The position numbers and the translations under genes are program-made. Below the pieces are notes generated by a model. That model worked only from the letters and a program-made list of their open reading frames with translations. It ran no database searches and was not told where the DNA came from. Shown here piece by piece: positions 8,795-16,690 of a stretch of 64,000 nt of DNA (its first letter is position 1; each line of letters opens with the position of its first letter). This stretch comes from Clostridium sp. 1001275B_160808_H3 (GTDB taxonomy: Bacteria > Bacillota > Clostridia > Clostridiales > Clostridiaceae). The stretch is from NCBI RefSeq assembly GCF_015550425.1, contig NZ_JADNAT010000002.1, positions 62,001 through 126,000 on the forward strand, in the 5' to 3' direction.

Positions 8795-10060
8795 TTATTT
8801 TAGGGATACTATGTAAAATTCAGAATTATCATTACTCCAACCTAAATCAAAAGGGACTTTATATTTATCAATAGAATTAGAATTAACTAAAGGATACCCA
8901 GAATTATCAAATCCTGTGATTATAGCACTATGCTCAATATAATCACCTTGCTTATATATGACTAAATCACCTAATTTTATTTCATTACTTGACTTAGACA
9001 TACTATCTAAGATTTCATCAAAAGACCCAGAAAATAATATAAATGCTTTATTGCTAGATAAAAGGTAATCTAAAAGCTTTTCTGAGTTAACCCAAGTTTC
9101 ACTTGCCATTACTCCTTTAGATTCATTAAATTTATAAGACCAATCTTTATCTTGAGGCATTCCTCCACCTTCAAGGCCATCAGATAAGCATTGAGATATA
9201 AAATTAGTACAATTTCCAGATCCAGCAACATAGATGTAATAATTTGAATTATATTTGCTATCTAAGTTAGTTGCAAAAGATATTCCAGAGTATTTATCAG
9301 CATAATCTACAGCAGCTTCTCTATTATAAGTAGAACTATTTTCAGGTGTAGGATTAATTTTAAAGTTTAAATTATAAGCTTTAAATCTAGTTAATGGAAT
9401 ATTCTTTTCAGTTAAATCAAAATCATATTTACCAAGGCCACCTTCAAAGCAATCTTGATAATAATCTTTAGTAACTATAAATGAGTTTCCAAACTTTTTT
9501 AGTTCTAATGTATGTATTAAAGAAACACCAAAACTATTAACATTTTCAGGATCATTATTGTATATGTAATCAAATTTATATTCTTCACTTAAAGTTAAAT
9601 CATATGTATTATCCTTTTCCTTTATAGATGTAATTTTAGGGGTAGACTGTATATTCTTAAAACTTACATTTCTTTCACTTGCCCAATCTCTTAAAAAAGC
9701 AATTCTTTTAAATTCATGCTTTAATGAGTAGCTACTAAATGTTTGAGCAGTATCATAAAACTTATAAAGTTCTTCGACATTACCAGTAGTAAAAGACTTG
9801 TTACGAGTAGTATATAACTCATTTAAAAATGAAATTATAGAAGTTTCTAAATTTTCATCACTATCAGTTATAAAAGTACCGGCATGTGCAATTGGTTCAC
9901 CTTCATAAACTTCACTAAAAAATACAGAAGGAACAAAAGATGAGTTTGAGGTCTTAGAAATAAAAAACAAAAAATTAGTTATAAGAAAAATTGAAAATAA
10001 AAAATAACTACTTGCTTTGAATATCTTTTTTTTATTTTTATCTTTAAAGATATTACGCAT
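8795..10060 (-). CDS. Exported protein with amidase-like (Amidase_6) domain
   Basis: A 421-residue protein with one N-terminal membrane segment or uncleaved signal (about 14-34), a roughly 220-residue domain without recognisable motifs, and a C-terminal Amidase_6-type domain (about 245-421). That domain begins AAVDYADKYSG and carries GSGNCTNFISQCL, with the putative nucleophile Cys; the His is probably in EHSAIITGF. Such clostridial and bacillar proteins are thought to be papain-like cell-wall or peptide amidases, but function is poorly known. An upstream in-frame ATG exists at 10099. GGGAGG six to eight bases before ATG 10060 decides the start. Confidence 0.75.
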   Translation of the reverse strand: MRNIFKDKNKKKIFKASSYFLFSIFLITNFLFFISKTSNSSFVPSVFFSEVYEGEPIAHAGTFITDSDENLETSIISFLNELYTTRNKSFTTGNVEELYKFYDTAQTFSSYSLKHEFKRIAFLRDWASERNVSFKNIQSTPKITSIKEKDNTYDLTLSEEYKFDYIYNNDPENVNSFGVSLIHTLELKKFGNSFIVTKDYYQDCFEGGLGKYDFDLTEKNIPLTRFKAYNLNFKINPTPENSSTYNREAAVDYADKYSGISFATNLDSKYNSNYYIYVAGSGNCTNFISQCLSDGLEGGGMPQDKDWSYKFNESKGVMASETWVNSEKLLDYLLSSNKAFILFSGSFDEILDSMSKSSNEIKLGDLVIYKQGDYIEHSAIITGFDNSGYPLVNSNSIDKYKVPFDLGWSNDNSEFYIVSLK

Positions 10061-10458
10061 ATAAAAAACCTCCCTAGTATTGACCATATTTAAGTACAAT
10101 CAAGCTTTTTCATATTTTTAAATAATACATATTAAAAATGCAAGAATTAATAATAGTAGTATGTGCAGTTAAAATAAAAATATGAGGAGAAATTAAAAAG
10201 TGAAAGAGTGAAAAAGTAAAAGAGTGAAAAAGTAAAAAATTGAGGAAATAATTCACCTTTGTTTAATTGTAGAAAATAGGGCTGAAATACAATTGATAAT
10301 GGACAATGGATAATTAGGGAGATAATTTAGATAAGCTGAATTATGAAAAGTGAGAAGGGAAAGAATTGATTGTATAAGTCTTGATAGAAAATATTAGGAA
10401 TATAATATATAATTGAAATGAGTAAATAAATGGTACAAATGAGTTGGAGGGATAGTTA
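10061..10458. other. Intergenic region with short repeats
   Basis: No gene is visible. A 16-bp unit AAAGAGTGAAAAAGTA occurs twice in tandem at 10203-10234. A stretch at 10291-10330 (AATTGATAATGGACAATGGA and following) resembles the inverted-repeat element at 1184-1317. Confidence 0.6.
10203..10234. repeat. Two tandem copies of a 16-bp unit
   Basis: AAAGAGTGAAAAAGTA is repeated exactly, with partial copies on both sides. The purine-rich tract has no evident function and may come from slippage. Confidence 0.7.
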
Positions 10459-11445
10459 ATGATTAATATAGGTGTTATAGGAACTAATTTTATTACTGAA
10501 TGGTTAATAGCTGGAGCAAGGGAAGTTGAAGGTGTAAATATATCTGCTGTTTATTCAAGAACAGAGGAAAGAGCAAGGGAGTTTGCAGATAAGTTTAATA
10601 TAGAAAATATATTTACTGATTTAGAGGAAATGGCTAAGAGTGATTTAATTGATGCTGTGTATATAGCTTCACCTAATTCTTTGCATGCTGAGCAAGCTAT
10701 ATTATTTTTAAATCATAAAAAGCACGTGCTTGGAGAAAAGGCTTTTGCTTCAAACACAAAGGAAGCTGATGCAATGATAAAAGCAGCAAAGGAAAATGAT
10801 GTTGTCTTAATGGAGGCAATGAAAACTACGTTACTTCCAAACTTTAGAGTTATTAAAGATAACCTACATAAGATTGGTAAGGTTAGAAAGTATTTTGCAA
10901 GCTACTGTCAATACTCTTCAAGATATGATAAATATAAGGCTGGAGAAGTGTTAAATGCTTTTAAGAAGGAATTATCAAATGGAGCTATTATGGACATAGG
11001 AGTCTATTGTATAGCACCAATGGTTAATCTTTTTGGAAAGCCAAATACGGTAAAGGCAAATGGAATAATGCTAGAAACTGGAGTTGATGGAGAAGGCAGC
11101 GTAGTCTTTGGTTATGATGATATGGAGGGAGTTGTAATATACTCTAAAATAAGCAATTCATATCTTCCATCAGAAATCCAAGGGGAAGAGGGTAGCATTA
11201 TAATTGATAGAATTAATTCATTTGATAATGTGAAAATAATATATAGAGATGGTAGAGAAGAAAATTTAACATTAGAACATAAAGAAGCAAATATGTGCTA
11301 TGAAGTAGAAGAGTTTATTAACTTAATTAAAAATGGAGAAAGAGAATCTAAGATTAATTCATTAGAAGTTTCTAGAAATGTAGTTGATGTTATTGAAGAA
11401 GCTAGAAAGCAAATTGGAGTGAGTTATCCGGCAGATAATAATTAA
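10459..11445 (+). CDS. Gfo/Idh/MocA-family NAD(P)-dependent oxidoreductase
   Basis: A 328-residue soluble dehydrogenase. The Rossmann fold starts at residue 3 (IGVIGTNFITEWL). The conserved catalytic-lysine region normally EKP reads GEKAFASN (about 94-101), and a C-terminal alpha/beta substrate domain follows (GAIMDIGVYCIAP, about 175-187). Members act on sugars, inositols or related compounds, but the substrate cannot be inferred. It has GGAGGG before the ATG and no operon partner. The Pro-to-Ala change in the EKP motif is noted. Confidence 0.85.
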   Translation: MINIGVIGTNFITEWLIAGAREVEGVNISAVYSRTEERAREFADKFNIENIFTDLEEMAKSDLIDAVYIASPNSLHAEQAILFLNHKKHVLGEKAFASNTKEADAMIKAAKENDVVLMEAMKTTLLPNFRVIKDNLHKIGKVRKYFASYCQYSSRYDKYKAGEVLNAFKKELSNGAIMDIGVYCIAPMVNLFGKPNTVKANGIMLETGVDGEGSVVFGYDDMEGVVIYSKISNSYLPSEIQGEEGSIIIDRINSFDNVKIIYRDGREENLTLEHKEANMCYEVEEFINLIKNGERESKINSLEVSRNVVDVIEEARKQIGVSYPADNN

Positions 11446-11448
11446 AGA

Positions 11449-11613
11449 ATGAAAAAATTAATACCATATGGACTTAAAGATGTACAAGGAAAATTTTTTC
11501 AATCAAAAGTATTTGGAAATCTAGCTCCAGAAAAGGTAGAAGAATTTGATAATCAATTTCCTTATATGAAAAAAATTGAAATTACTAGGACAATGGGAAT
11601 AGTATTTATATAG
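11449..11613 (+). CDS. Small ORF of unknown function (54 aa), possibly a fragment
   Basis: It starts three bases after the preceding stop, begins MKKLIPYGLKDVQGKFFQ, and ends KIEITRTMGIVFI. The composition looks protein-like, but there is no good ribosome binding site unless it is coupled to the upstream gene. It could be the truncated remainder of a larger gene. I do not recognise a family. Confidence 0.3.
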   Translation: MKKLIPYGLKDVQGKFFQSKVFGNLAPEKVEEFDNQFPYMKKIEITRTMGIVFI

Positions 11614-11947
11614 GTTTGCTATTACAATGAAGCATATTCTTTAGAAACTAGTTACAAAACAAGCAAACTTATATATAACTACTTTTTATTAAGAAATTAA
11701 TTATAAAAATAGCAATATAAGAAGCTTTTTCACTTAATGCTAATAAGATTAGGTTTAAATTAAGTTGAATTTGTTATAATATAAGTATGTAGAAATTGTG
11801 TATTATATAAAGTTAAATTTAGATTAGTAATAAACTTTAATTTTCATTAAATATTAGCTGCTCTTGTTAATGAAGAAAAATTAATAAGATAGTTATTATT
11901 TTTTAATTTTTAAAAGAAAATTGTGGAAAGTAAGGATTAAATCTAAG
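11614..11947. other. Intergenic region upstream of the ssrA promoter
   Basis: A+T-rich DNA with no convincing gene or hairpin. Confidence 0.5.
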
Positions 11948-11976
11948 TTGACATAGAAATCTATATAATATATAAT
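11948..11976 (+). promoter_or_regulatory. Consensus promoter of ssrA
   Basis: TTGACA (11948-11953), 17 bp, then TATAAT (11971-11976): a perfect housekeeping promoter. Transcription would start near 11983, leaving a leader of about 40 nt to be removed by RNase P from the tmRNA 5' end at 12026. Confidence 0.85.
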
Positions 11977-12121
11977 TTACACGTAGTCAAAATTGAATAT
12001 TTCGCGTTAAACTAATTCTTAACCTGGGGACGTTTTGGCTTCGACGGGGGTAAGATGGGTTTGATAAGCGAGCCGAGGCAAGCATGTCACCTCGATAATA
12101 AAGTATGCATTAAAGATAAAC

Positions 12122-12151
12122 GCAGAAGACAATTTTGCATTAGCAGCTTAA
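12122..12151 (+). other. tmRNA proteolysis-tag reading frame
   Basis: The resume codon GCA at 12122 starts the tag AEDNFALAA, with a TAA stop at 12149-12151. The LAA-type ending is what ClpXP-type proteases recognise, and the sequence agrees with tags of Clostridium sensu stricto as I remember them. Confidence 0.93.
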
Positions 12152-12362
12152 TATAGCCGCTCATCAGCCCAGGGTGCCCACGCTCTGGATCACTGGTGTC
12201 ATAAAAGTGGGAAACGAAGTTTAGCAAAGCTTTGAGCTAAAGGGGTATTCATGAAGCTAGGGAATTAGGAGTTTGTTTGTGAGCGAACTAAGGACCGAAA
12301 TTTTAGTCACAAACTACGCTCGTAGAAAGTCAGGCTGGTCTGCTTTCGGACAGGGGTTCGAT

Positions 12363-12631
12363 TCGTAAGATGAGTCGCCTTTTGAAGTGATTCATAAGTG
12401 ATAACTTGGCTTTATCGGTGAACCCGTAGCAAGTAATGTTGCCGGCAATACCGAGAGGTATGTGAAGAAATTCAACAGCCTCGTATCGACTTATAGGTTC
12501 CTAAAGCGAAAGCTATGGAATACTAGGATAGAAGACATAAACTATACTGAGCTTCTATAAGACGCCAAGAGTGTATAAGATTTATACACTAAGATATAGT
12601 CAGTGCCATTAAGAAATTATGGATGCACATG
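12363..12631 (+). ncRNA. Group I self-splicing intron in the tmRNA T-loop
   Basis: A 269-nt intron. P1 is readable: exon CGAT plus intron TC (12359-12364) pairs with the guide GAGTCG (12372-12377), putting the required U-G wobble (12362 with 12374) exactly at the 5' splice site. The intron ends in G (12631). The hallmark P7/S element AAGATATAGTC is near the 3' end, with ACTATA about 65 nt upstream as its probable P7 partner, and a P9-like GTGC/GCAC hairpin follows. No ORF lies inside. Insertion regenerates a perfect tRNA-like T-arm on splicing. The subgroup (perhaps IA) was not resolved. Confidence 0.93.
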
Positions 12632-12651
12632 ACCCCTCGTCTCCACCATGA

Positions 12652-12683
12652 AAACCTCCACGATACCAACATCGTGGAGGTTT
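12652..12683. terminator. Terminator between ssrA and the endonuclease gene
   Basis: AAACCTCCACGAT and ATCGTGGAGGTTT form a perfect 13-bp stem with a six-base loop, four bases after the tmRNA CCA end and overlapping the stop of the convergent gene. It probably works in both directions. Confidence 0.88.
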
Positions 12684-13080
12684 ACTTTATCCCCATAAAC
12701 TCCTCTTTCGCAATTAGCATCTCATCAGTATAGTACCCATTTCTAGGAGTAATAGATTTATAAGTACTTATAATTAATTTATCTCTTTTTTTCTTAGTGT
12801 TAATTATTAAATATGGATATATATCATTTAGTAATTGAATAGCATCATTTCTTCTTAAAATATAACCATAGCAATCTTTATGTTTTTCTATATTATAATT
12901 TTTCTTAGAAATAATTCTTCCTTTTCCTACAGTGTTTTTTACCCATTCCAATAACTCTAATGTCGTTGAAGCAATTGATACACAAGGGGATGGGTGTTCA
13001 TTCTTATGTATTCTTTGTAGCATTATACTACCTTCACCATCAATAATTCCAGCAATATAGGCTTTTTCCGTTTCAGTCAT
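12682..13080 (-). CDS. Single-motif LAGLIDADG homing endonuclease
   Basis: A 132-residue protein with the LAGLIDADG helix YIAGIIDGEGSI at about 8-19. It then shows the typical strand pattern (SIASTTLELLEWVKNTVGKG), a YGYILRR segment, and a C-terminal helix region with KKKRDKLI. One motif means it should act as a homodimer. AAGGTG lies eight bases before the ATG. The gene is not inside the intron: it sits 33 bp beyond the tmRNA end on the opposite strand. Its likely target is an intronless ssrA allele, which would make it a helper of the intron. That link is inferred from position only. Confidence 0.88.
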   Translation of the reverse strand: MTETEKAYIAGIIDGEGSIMLQRIHKNEHPSPCVSIASTTLELLEWVKNTVGKGRIISKKNYNIEKHKDCYGYILRRNDAIQLLNDIYPYLIINTKKKRDKLIISTYKSITPRNGYYTDEMLIAKEEFMGIK

Positions 13081-13123
13081 AAAATCACCTTTTTTAAAAC
13101 TAATATCTTTATAATGATAGTTT

Positions 13124-13219
13124 GTGATTATTAGTGAAAAAGATTATGCTAATTACGAAAAATATCTCAATATATTTTTAGAGGATTACGTAGGGCATAA
13201 TATGTTTGGATGGAAATAA
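13124..13219 (+). pseudogene. C-terminal gene remnant
   Basis: A 31-codon open stretch, reading SEKDYANYEKYLNIFLED then YVGHNMFGWK and a TAA stop, looks like the end of a real protein but has no proper start or ribosome binding site. The family is unknown to me. Confidence 0.35.
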
Positions 13220-13258
13220 ATCAAATCAGTCCTGTCTATTACTATTTAATAGATAAAT

Positions 13259-13290
13259 GTAGTTACTTCACCTAAAAATATGGTAACTAC
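13259..13290. promoter_or_regulatory. GTAGTTAC-N16-GTAACTAC motif, copy 1
   Basis: Perfect inverted half-sites GTAGTTAC (13259-13266) and GTAACTAC (13283-13290) are separated by 16 bases. The left flank AGATAAAT is shared with copy 2 at 27434. Identical spacing in all three copies suggests a protein-binding site; an RNA hairpin is also possible. No adjacent gene start makes its target clear here. Confidence 0.45.
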
Positions 13291-13607
13291 AAAATCATTT
13301 ATAAAATTGAATATAAAATGTACATATATGATATTTAGTTGAAGTATCATAAAGAATTATGTTTCAGTAGATATTAAAGTAGTTTAAAGAATAATTGAAG
13401 TTATTAAATTAGAATGCTAAGATTAGATTTTAACAAGAGAAGTTTAAGACCTATAAGTTAAGAAATTACTCAACTTATAGGTCTTATTTTACTTAATATA
13501 TAAAGCTAATAAAAAATAATCTATAATTAATATAAGAATATTTAAAACTATTTTTAAACTTTTTACGTATAAGATTATGTACCGGTATTAATAGGAAGGG
13601 GGCATAA

Positions 13608-13670
13608 ATGGTTGATGATGAATTAAAACTTATTGATAATATATATAAGAAAAGAAGTATTTTAAATTGA
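13608..13670 (+). CDS. Very short ORF (20 aa) with strong ribosome binding site
   Basis: GGAAGGGGG precedes ATG 13608 by six bases, and the peptide is MVDDELKLIDNIYKKRSILN. It may be a remnant N-terminus of a lost gene or a real micropeptide. Nothing further can be said. Confidence 0.25.
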   Translation: MVDDELKLIDNIYKKRSILN

Positions 13671-13805
13671 GCATATAATATGATGTTTAGCATCCGTAAA
13701 AAGGATTATTGCTTTAAACTTAAGATTTCTATAGAGTTTTATGTTTAATAACATAACTGTTTAGTATATAATATCACTAAAATTATAAATATAAGGAGTT
13801 TCTAT

Positions 13806-14675
13806 ATGGATAAATTAGAATTTATTAAAAAATTAAGTAAGTATAGAGAAATTGTAGCCTTATGTGAATTTGGAAGTTATGGTACTGAGGATTGGATTAA
13901 GGATAGAAGTGATATTGATTTAATAGCTGTTACTAAGCCTAATGTTACTTTTTTAGATACCTTTAATATAGAAGATGGAATAAAAGAAATAGCTACTGAT
14001 TTTTATAAATATAATAAAATACATTTAACTTTCTTATTGTTTAATGACTTTTCAAATAAATATGCACGTATTGCAGTAGATAGTGATAATAAATATATTT
14101 TAGATGAAGAAAGATGGTATGACTTTAATCATTATGTCTTAAAATCTGTAAGAAATAACGAAAATTTAGAGAGAACTTTAAGAATAGACGAACAATATAG
14201 TTATTTTGGAAGTATTTTCGATGAGTCTTACGATAGGTATAAAAAAGAAAAATTTTTAGAAAAATATCAAAGTGCATATGATAACTTAGAAGATCTTAAA
14301 GAAGCTATAAATGAGTATAATAAAAGTAATAGTAGAATTATAAAAAGAGCAATGTTTGCATTTTTTCAAGATTTCTCTGAGTATATAGTAGATATGTGTG
14401 AAAGTCATATAATAATAAATGGTGGGAAATTAAAAAGTACAACATCATCTAGTCAACTAATAGAAAAATCATATGATATGGGATTTTTTGATGAAAAGCT
14501 CAAGAGTTATCTTGTGATGGCTGTTAAATTAAGAAATAGATATACTCATGATTATTATTTAAGAGAAGAAAGTGAGAAGTTAATAGAGGAATTTTGCTTT
14601 AAAAAGCTGGCTTATTTAAATATATTTTTAGAGGCAAGTAAAGATAAAGTTATTTTAAGATATAAAGAAAAATAG
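13806..14675 (+). CDS. Fused MNT-HEPN (MntA-HepT type) nucleotidyltransferase/HEPN protein
   Basis: A 289-residue single chain joining two halves of a known toxin-antitoxin pair. The N-terminal minimal nucleotidyltransferase carries GSYG (about 22-25) and SDIDLI (about 34-39), the GSx(10-11)DxD active site. The C-terminal alpha-helical HEPN domain (about 150-289) has RNRYTHDYY at about 243-251, the RX4HXY ribonuclease/AMPylation motif of HepT. In the two-gene system MntA inactivates HepT by adding AMP to the Tyr of that motif; here both are covalently linked. AAGGAG precedes the ATG. A decayed copy of the HEPN part lies at 25074-25245. An aminoglycoside-adenylyltransferase role is a weaker alternative. 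Confidence 0.8.
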   Translation: MDKLEFIKKLSKYREIVALCEFGSYGTEDWIKDRSDIDLIAVTKPNVTFLDTFNIEDGIKEIATDFYKYNKIHLTFLLFNDFSNKYARIAVDSDNKYILDEERWYDFNHYVLKSVRNNENLERTLRIDEQYSYFGSIFDESYDRYKKEKFLEKYQSAYDNLEDLKEAINEYNKSNSRIIKRAMFAFFQDFSEYIVDMCESHIIINGGKLKSTTSSSQLIEKSYDMGFFDEKLKSYLVMAVKLRNRYTHDYYLREESEKLIEEFCFKKLAYLNIFLEASKDKVILRYKEK

Positions 14676-14718
14676 AGCTAGTGGCGCTTTGAAGAGTGCT
14701 ACTAGCTTATTATTTTTT
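14676..14718 (+). terminator. Terminator after the MNT-HEPN gene
   Basis: AGCTAGTGGC (14676-14685) pairs with GCTACTAGCT (14698-14707), followed by a T-rich stretch. Confidence 0.8.
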
Positions 14719-14720
14719 AA

Positions 14721-14822
14721 AAGGAAATTACTAATCTTTCAAATATTGAAGAAGTACATATAGATGGGTTTAATACAATAATAACTTTAGAGGTTGCTGA
14801 TGAGAAATATGGATTTATGTGA
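14721..14822 (+). pseudogene. Small coding remnant
   Basis: A 33-codon open stretch reading KEITNLSNIEEVHIDG and onward to DEKYGFM and a TGA stop, bounded by an upstream stop and without a start codon. It looks like the end of a lost gene; the family is not recognised. Confidence 0.3.
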
Positions 14823-14969
14823 ATATGTTATGGGTATTTTTTCTTTGTTAGAACTATTTATACGAATATGTTAGGAACATTTTTCCTAGCAGTTTTAACC
14901 TAAGGAATAAATTAAGGAGTATAATATAAAATAAAATATAAAGTATTAAATAAAAAAGGAGATGAAGTA

Positions 14970-16688
14970 GTGAATTTATATAATAAATATATCAAAAAAT
15001 ATAAAATTCCTTTTTTAACTGCTGTTACTTGTGTAGCCCTGGAGGCAATATGTGATTTGCTTGGACCAACCCTTATGTCTAATATAATTAATTCAGGAAT
15101 AGATGGAGGAAGTCTTTCAAGTGTTTATTACTGGGGGGCTTTAATGCTTATGGTTACAGTTCTTGGGGCTTGCTTTGCTATAACCAGAAACATTCTTGCA
15201 TCTAAGGTTTCTCAAAGAGTTGGTGCAGATTTAAGATATGATTTATTTGAAAAGATATTACACTTTTCGGAAAATGGAGCTGATAAAATTGAAAGTGGTT
15301 CCCTTATTACTCGTATGACTAATGATACTTCTCAGGTTGTTCAATTTATAAATGGAATCATGCGTATTTTCCTAAAAGCTCCAATAACATGCATAGGAAG
15401 TATTATTCTTGCAAGTATTCTTAATTTCAAGCTTTCTTTAGTTATTTATGGAGTTGTTGCTCTAGTTGGTATTCTTATAGTTATTAGCATGAAACTTAGT
15501 TACTCACGTTTTTATAAACTTCAAAAGGCTATGGACAAGGTAAACTCAGTTGTGCAGGAGTATCTTATTGGTGTTAGATTAGTCAAGGCCTTTGGAACCT
15601 ATGATAAAGAACAGGAGAAGTTTGGGGAAACCAACGATAATTTAATGGAGAAGGGGATTTCTTCTCAGATAATTATAACCTTAACATCACCTCTTATGAC
15701 CTTTATTGTTGGTATTGGAACTGTACTTATACTATTTGTTGGAAGTAAGCTTTTTTCCTTAAACCTTGTAAATCCTGGAGATATAACAGCATTTACAATT
15801 TATATGGCTCAAATTCTTACATCTTTAATAATGATAACTAATATATTTAATACCTTTGTTAGAACAAAAGCATCTACTGCTCGTATTGAAGAGATTTTAA
15901 ATTGTGAAGAGGATTTCCCTTCTATTGGAGAAGATTCAGAATTAAATGGAGAAGTGGAATTTAAAGATGTTACCTTTGCTTATCCTAATGGAAGCGGTTT
16001 GCCTGCTATTAAAGATTTATCTTTTTCATTAAAGCCTGGAGAAAACCTTGCAATAATAGGACCTACAGGTAGTGGAAAGTCCACAATAGCATGGCTATTA
16101 TTAAGGTTTTATGATGTTAATGAAGGAAGTATATTAATTAATGGAAAGAATATTAAAGATATAAGAGTAGATACTCTTAGAGATAATATTGCTATTGTTC
16201 CTCAAAAGCCTATGTTATTTTCAGGATCAATTAGTGAAAATATTAAATGGGGTAATAAGAATGCCTCTAATAAAGAAGTCAAATTTGCATCCGAAAGAGC
16301 AGAAGCTTCTTTTATAGAGAATATGTCAGATGGCTTTAATACTCTTTTAGGTGGAGGAGGAGTTAACTTATCAGGAGGGCAAAAGCAAAGAATTTCTATT
16401 GCACGTGGAATTATTAAGGGTTCTAAAATTATTATTTTAGATGATGCAACAAGTGCTTTAGATGCAGTTACTGAAGCTAGAGTTAGAGATAATCTTAATT
16501 CCTTGGAAGATAATAGAACTGTTATTACTATTACACAGCGTTGTGGGACTGCTATGTTCTCAGATAAGATACTTGTTATGGATAATGGGGAGAGGGTTGG
16601 ATTTGGAACTCATGAGGACCTTATGAAAAGTTGCCCTATTTATAAAGATATTTATAGAACTCAAATGGAAAGTAGTAAGGAGGCATAA
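14970..16688 (+). CDS. ABC exporter half-transporter, first subunit (degenerate nucleotide site)
   Basis: A 572-residue membrane protein with six transmembrane helices (about 1-300) and a C-terminal ATPase domain. Walker A is GPTGSGKST (about 364) and the signature is LSGGQKQ. Walker B reads IIILDDATSALD with Asp in place of the catalytic Glu, and the switch-loop His is replaced (ITQR for IAHR). These losses mark the non-catalytic partner of a heterodimeric exporter such as BmrCD or LmrCD. The start is GTG at 14970 behind AAAGGAGATG. The partner gene begins two bases after the stop. Substrate is unknown; drugs or lipids are usual. Confidence 0.9.
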   Translation: MNLYNKYIKKYKIPFLTAVTCVALEAICDLLGPTLMSNIINSGIDGGSLSSVYYWGALMLMVTVLGACFAITRNILASKVSQRVGADLRYDLFEKILHFSENGADKIESGSLITRMTNDTSQVVQFINGIMRIFLKAPITCIGSIILASILNFKLSLVIYGVVALVGILIVISMKLSYSRFYKLQKAMDKVNSVVQEYLIGVRLVKAFGTYDKEQEKFGETNDNLMEKGISSQIIITLTSPLMTFIVGIGTVLILFVGSKLFSLNLVNPGDITAFTIYMAQILTSLIMITNIFNTFVRTKASTARIEEILNCEEDFPSIGEDSELNGEVEFKDVTFAYPNGSGLPAIKDLSFSLKPGENLAIIGPTGSGKSTIAWLLLRFYDVNEGSILINGKNIKDIRVDTLRDNIAIVPQKPMLFSGSISENIKWGNKNASNKEVKFASERAEASFIENMSDGFNTLLGGGGVNLSGGQKQRISIARGIIKGSKIIILDDATSALDAVTEARVRDNLNSLEDNRTVITITQRCGTAMFSDKILVMDNGERVGFGTHEDLMKSCPIYKDIYRTQMESSKEA

Positions 16689-16690
16689 TA

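Larger units (their letters stand above)
12026..12648 (+). ncRNA. ssrA: tmRNA (ssrA) interrupted by a group I intron
   Basis: Transfer-messenger RNA, which rescues stalled ribosomes and tags the nascent protein. The 5' GGGGACG (12026-12032) pairs with CGTCTCC (12638-12644), followed by an encoded ACCA. The tag frame runs from 12122 to 12151 and reads AEDNFALAA then TAA. The T-arm is split: exon 1 (12026-12362, 337 nt) ends TTCGAT and exon 2 (12632-12648, 17 nt) starts ACCCCT. Joining them gives stem AGGGG/CCCCT and loop TTCGATA, a normal T-loop. The spliced length of 354 nt is usual for tmRNA. Without splicing the tRNA-like domain cannot fold, so splicing must be needed for function. Confidence 0.97.
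13081..13805. other. Accessory intergenic region with gene debris
   Basis: It holds a protein-like C-terminal fragment (13124-13219), a copy of the GTAGTTAC-N16-GTAACTAC motif (13259-13290), a 20-codon ORF with a strong ribosome binding site (13608-13670), and an imperfect hairpin with AGACCTATAAGTT/AACTTATAGGTCT at about 13448-13484. Such clutter downstream of ssrA is typical of DNA gained and lost by integration. Confidence 0.6.

Noticed and set aside
10203..10234. CRISPR-like repeat
   Set aside because: Only two adjacent 16-bp units without spacers; it is a simple tandem repeat.
12026..12648. Circularly permuted or two-piece tmRNA
   Set aside because: Both ends are in standard order and the interruption has intron hallmarks, so permutation is not needed.
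13493..13693. Minus-strand open frame of 66 codons
   Set aside because: No ribosome binding site, odd composition, and it overlaps intergenic DNA with a short plus-strand ORF and hairpin.
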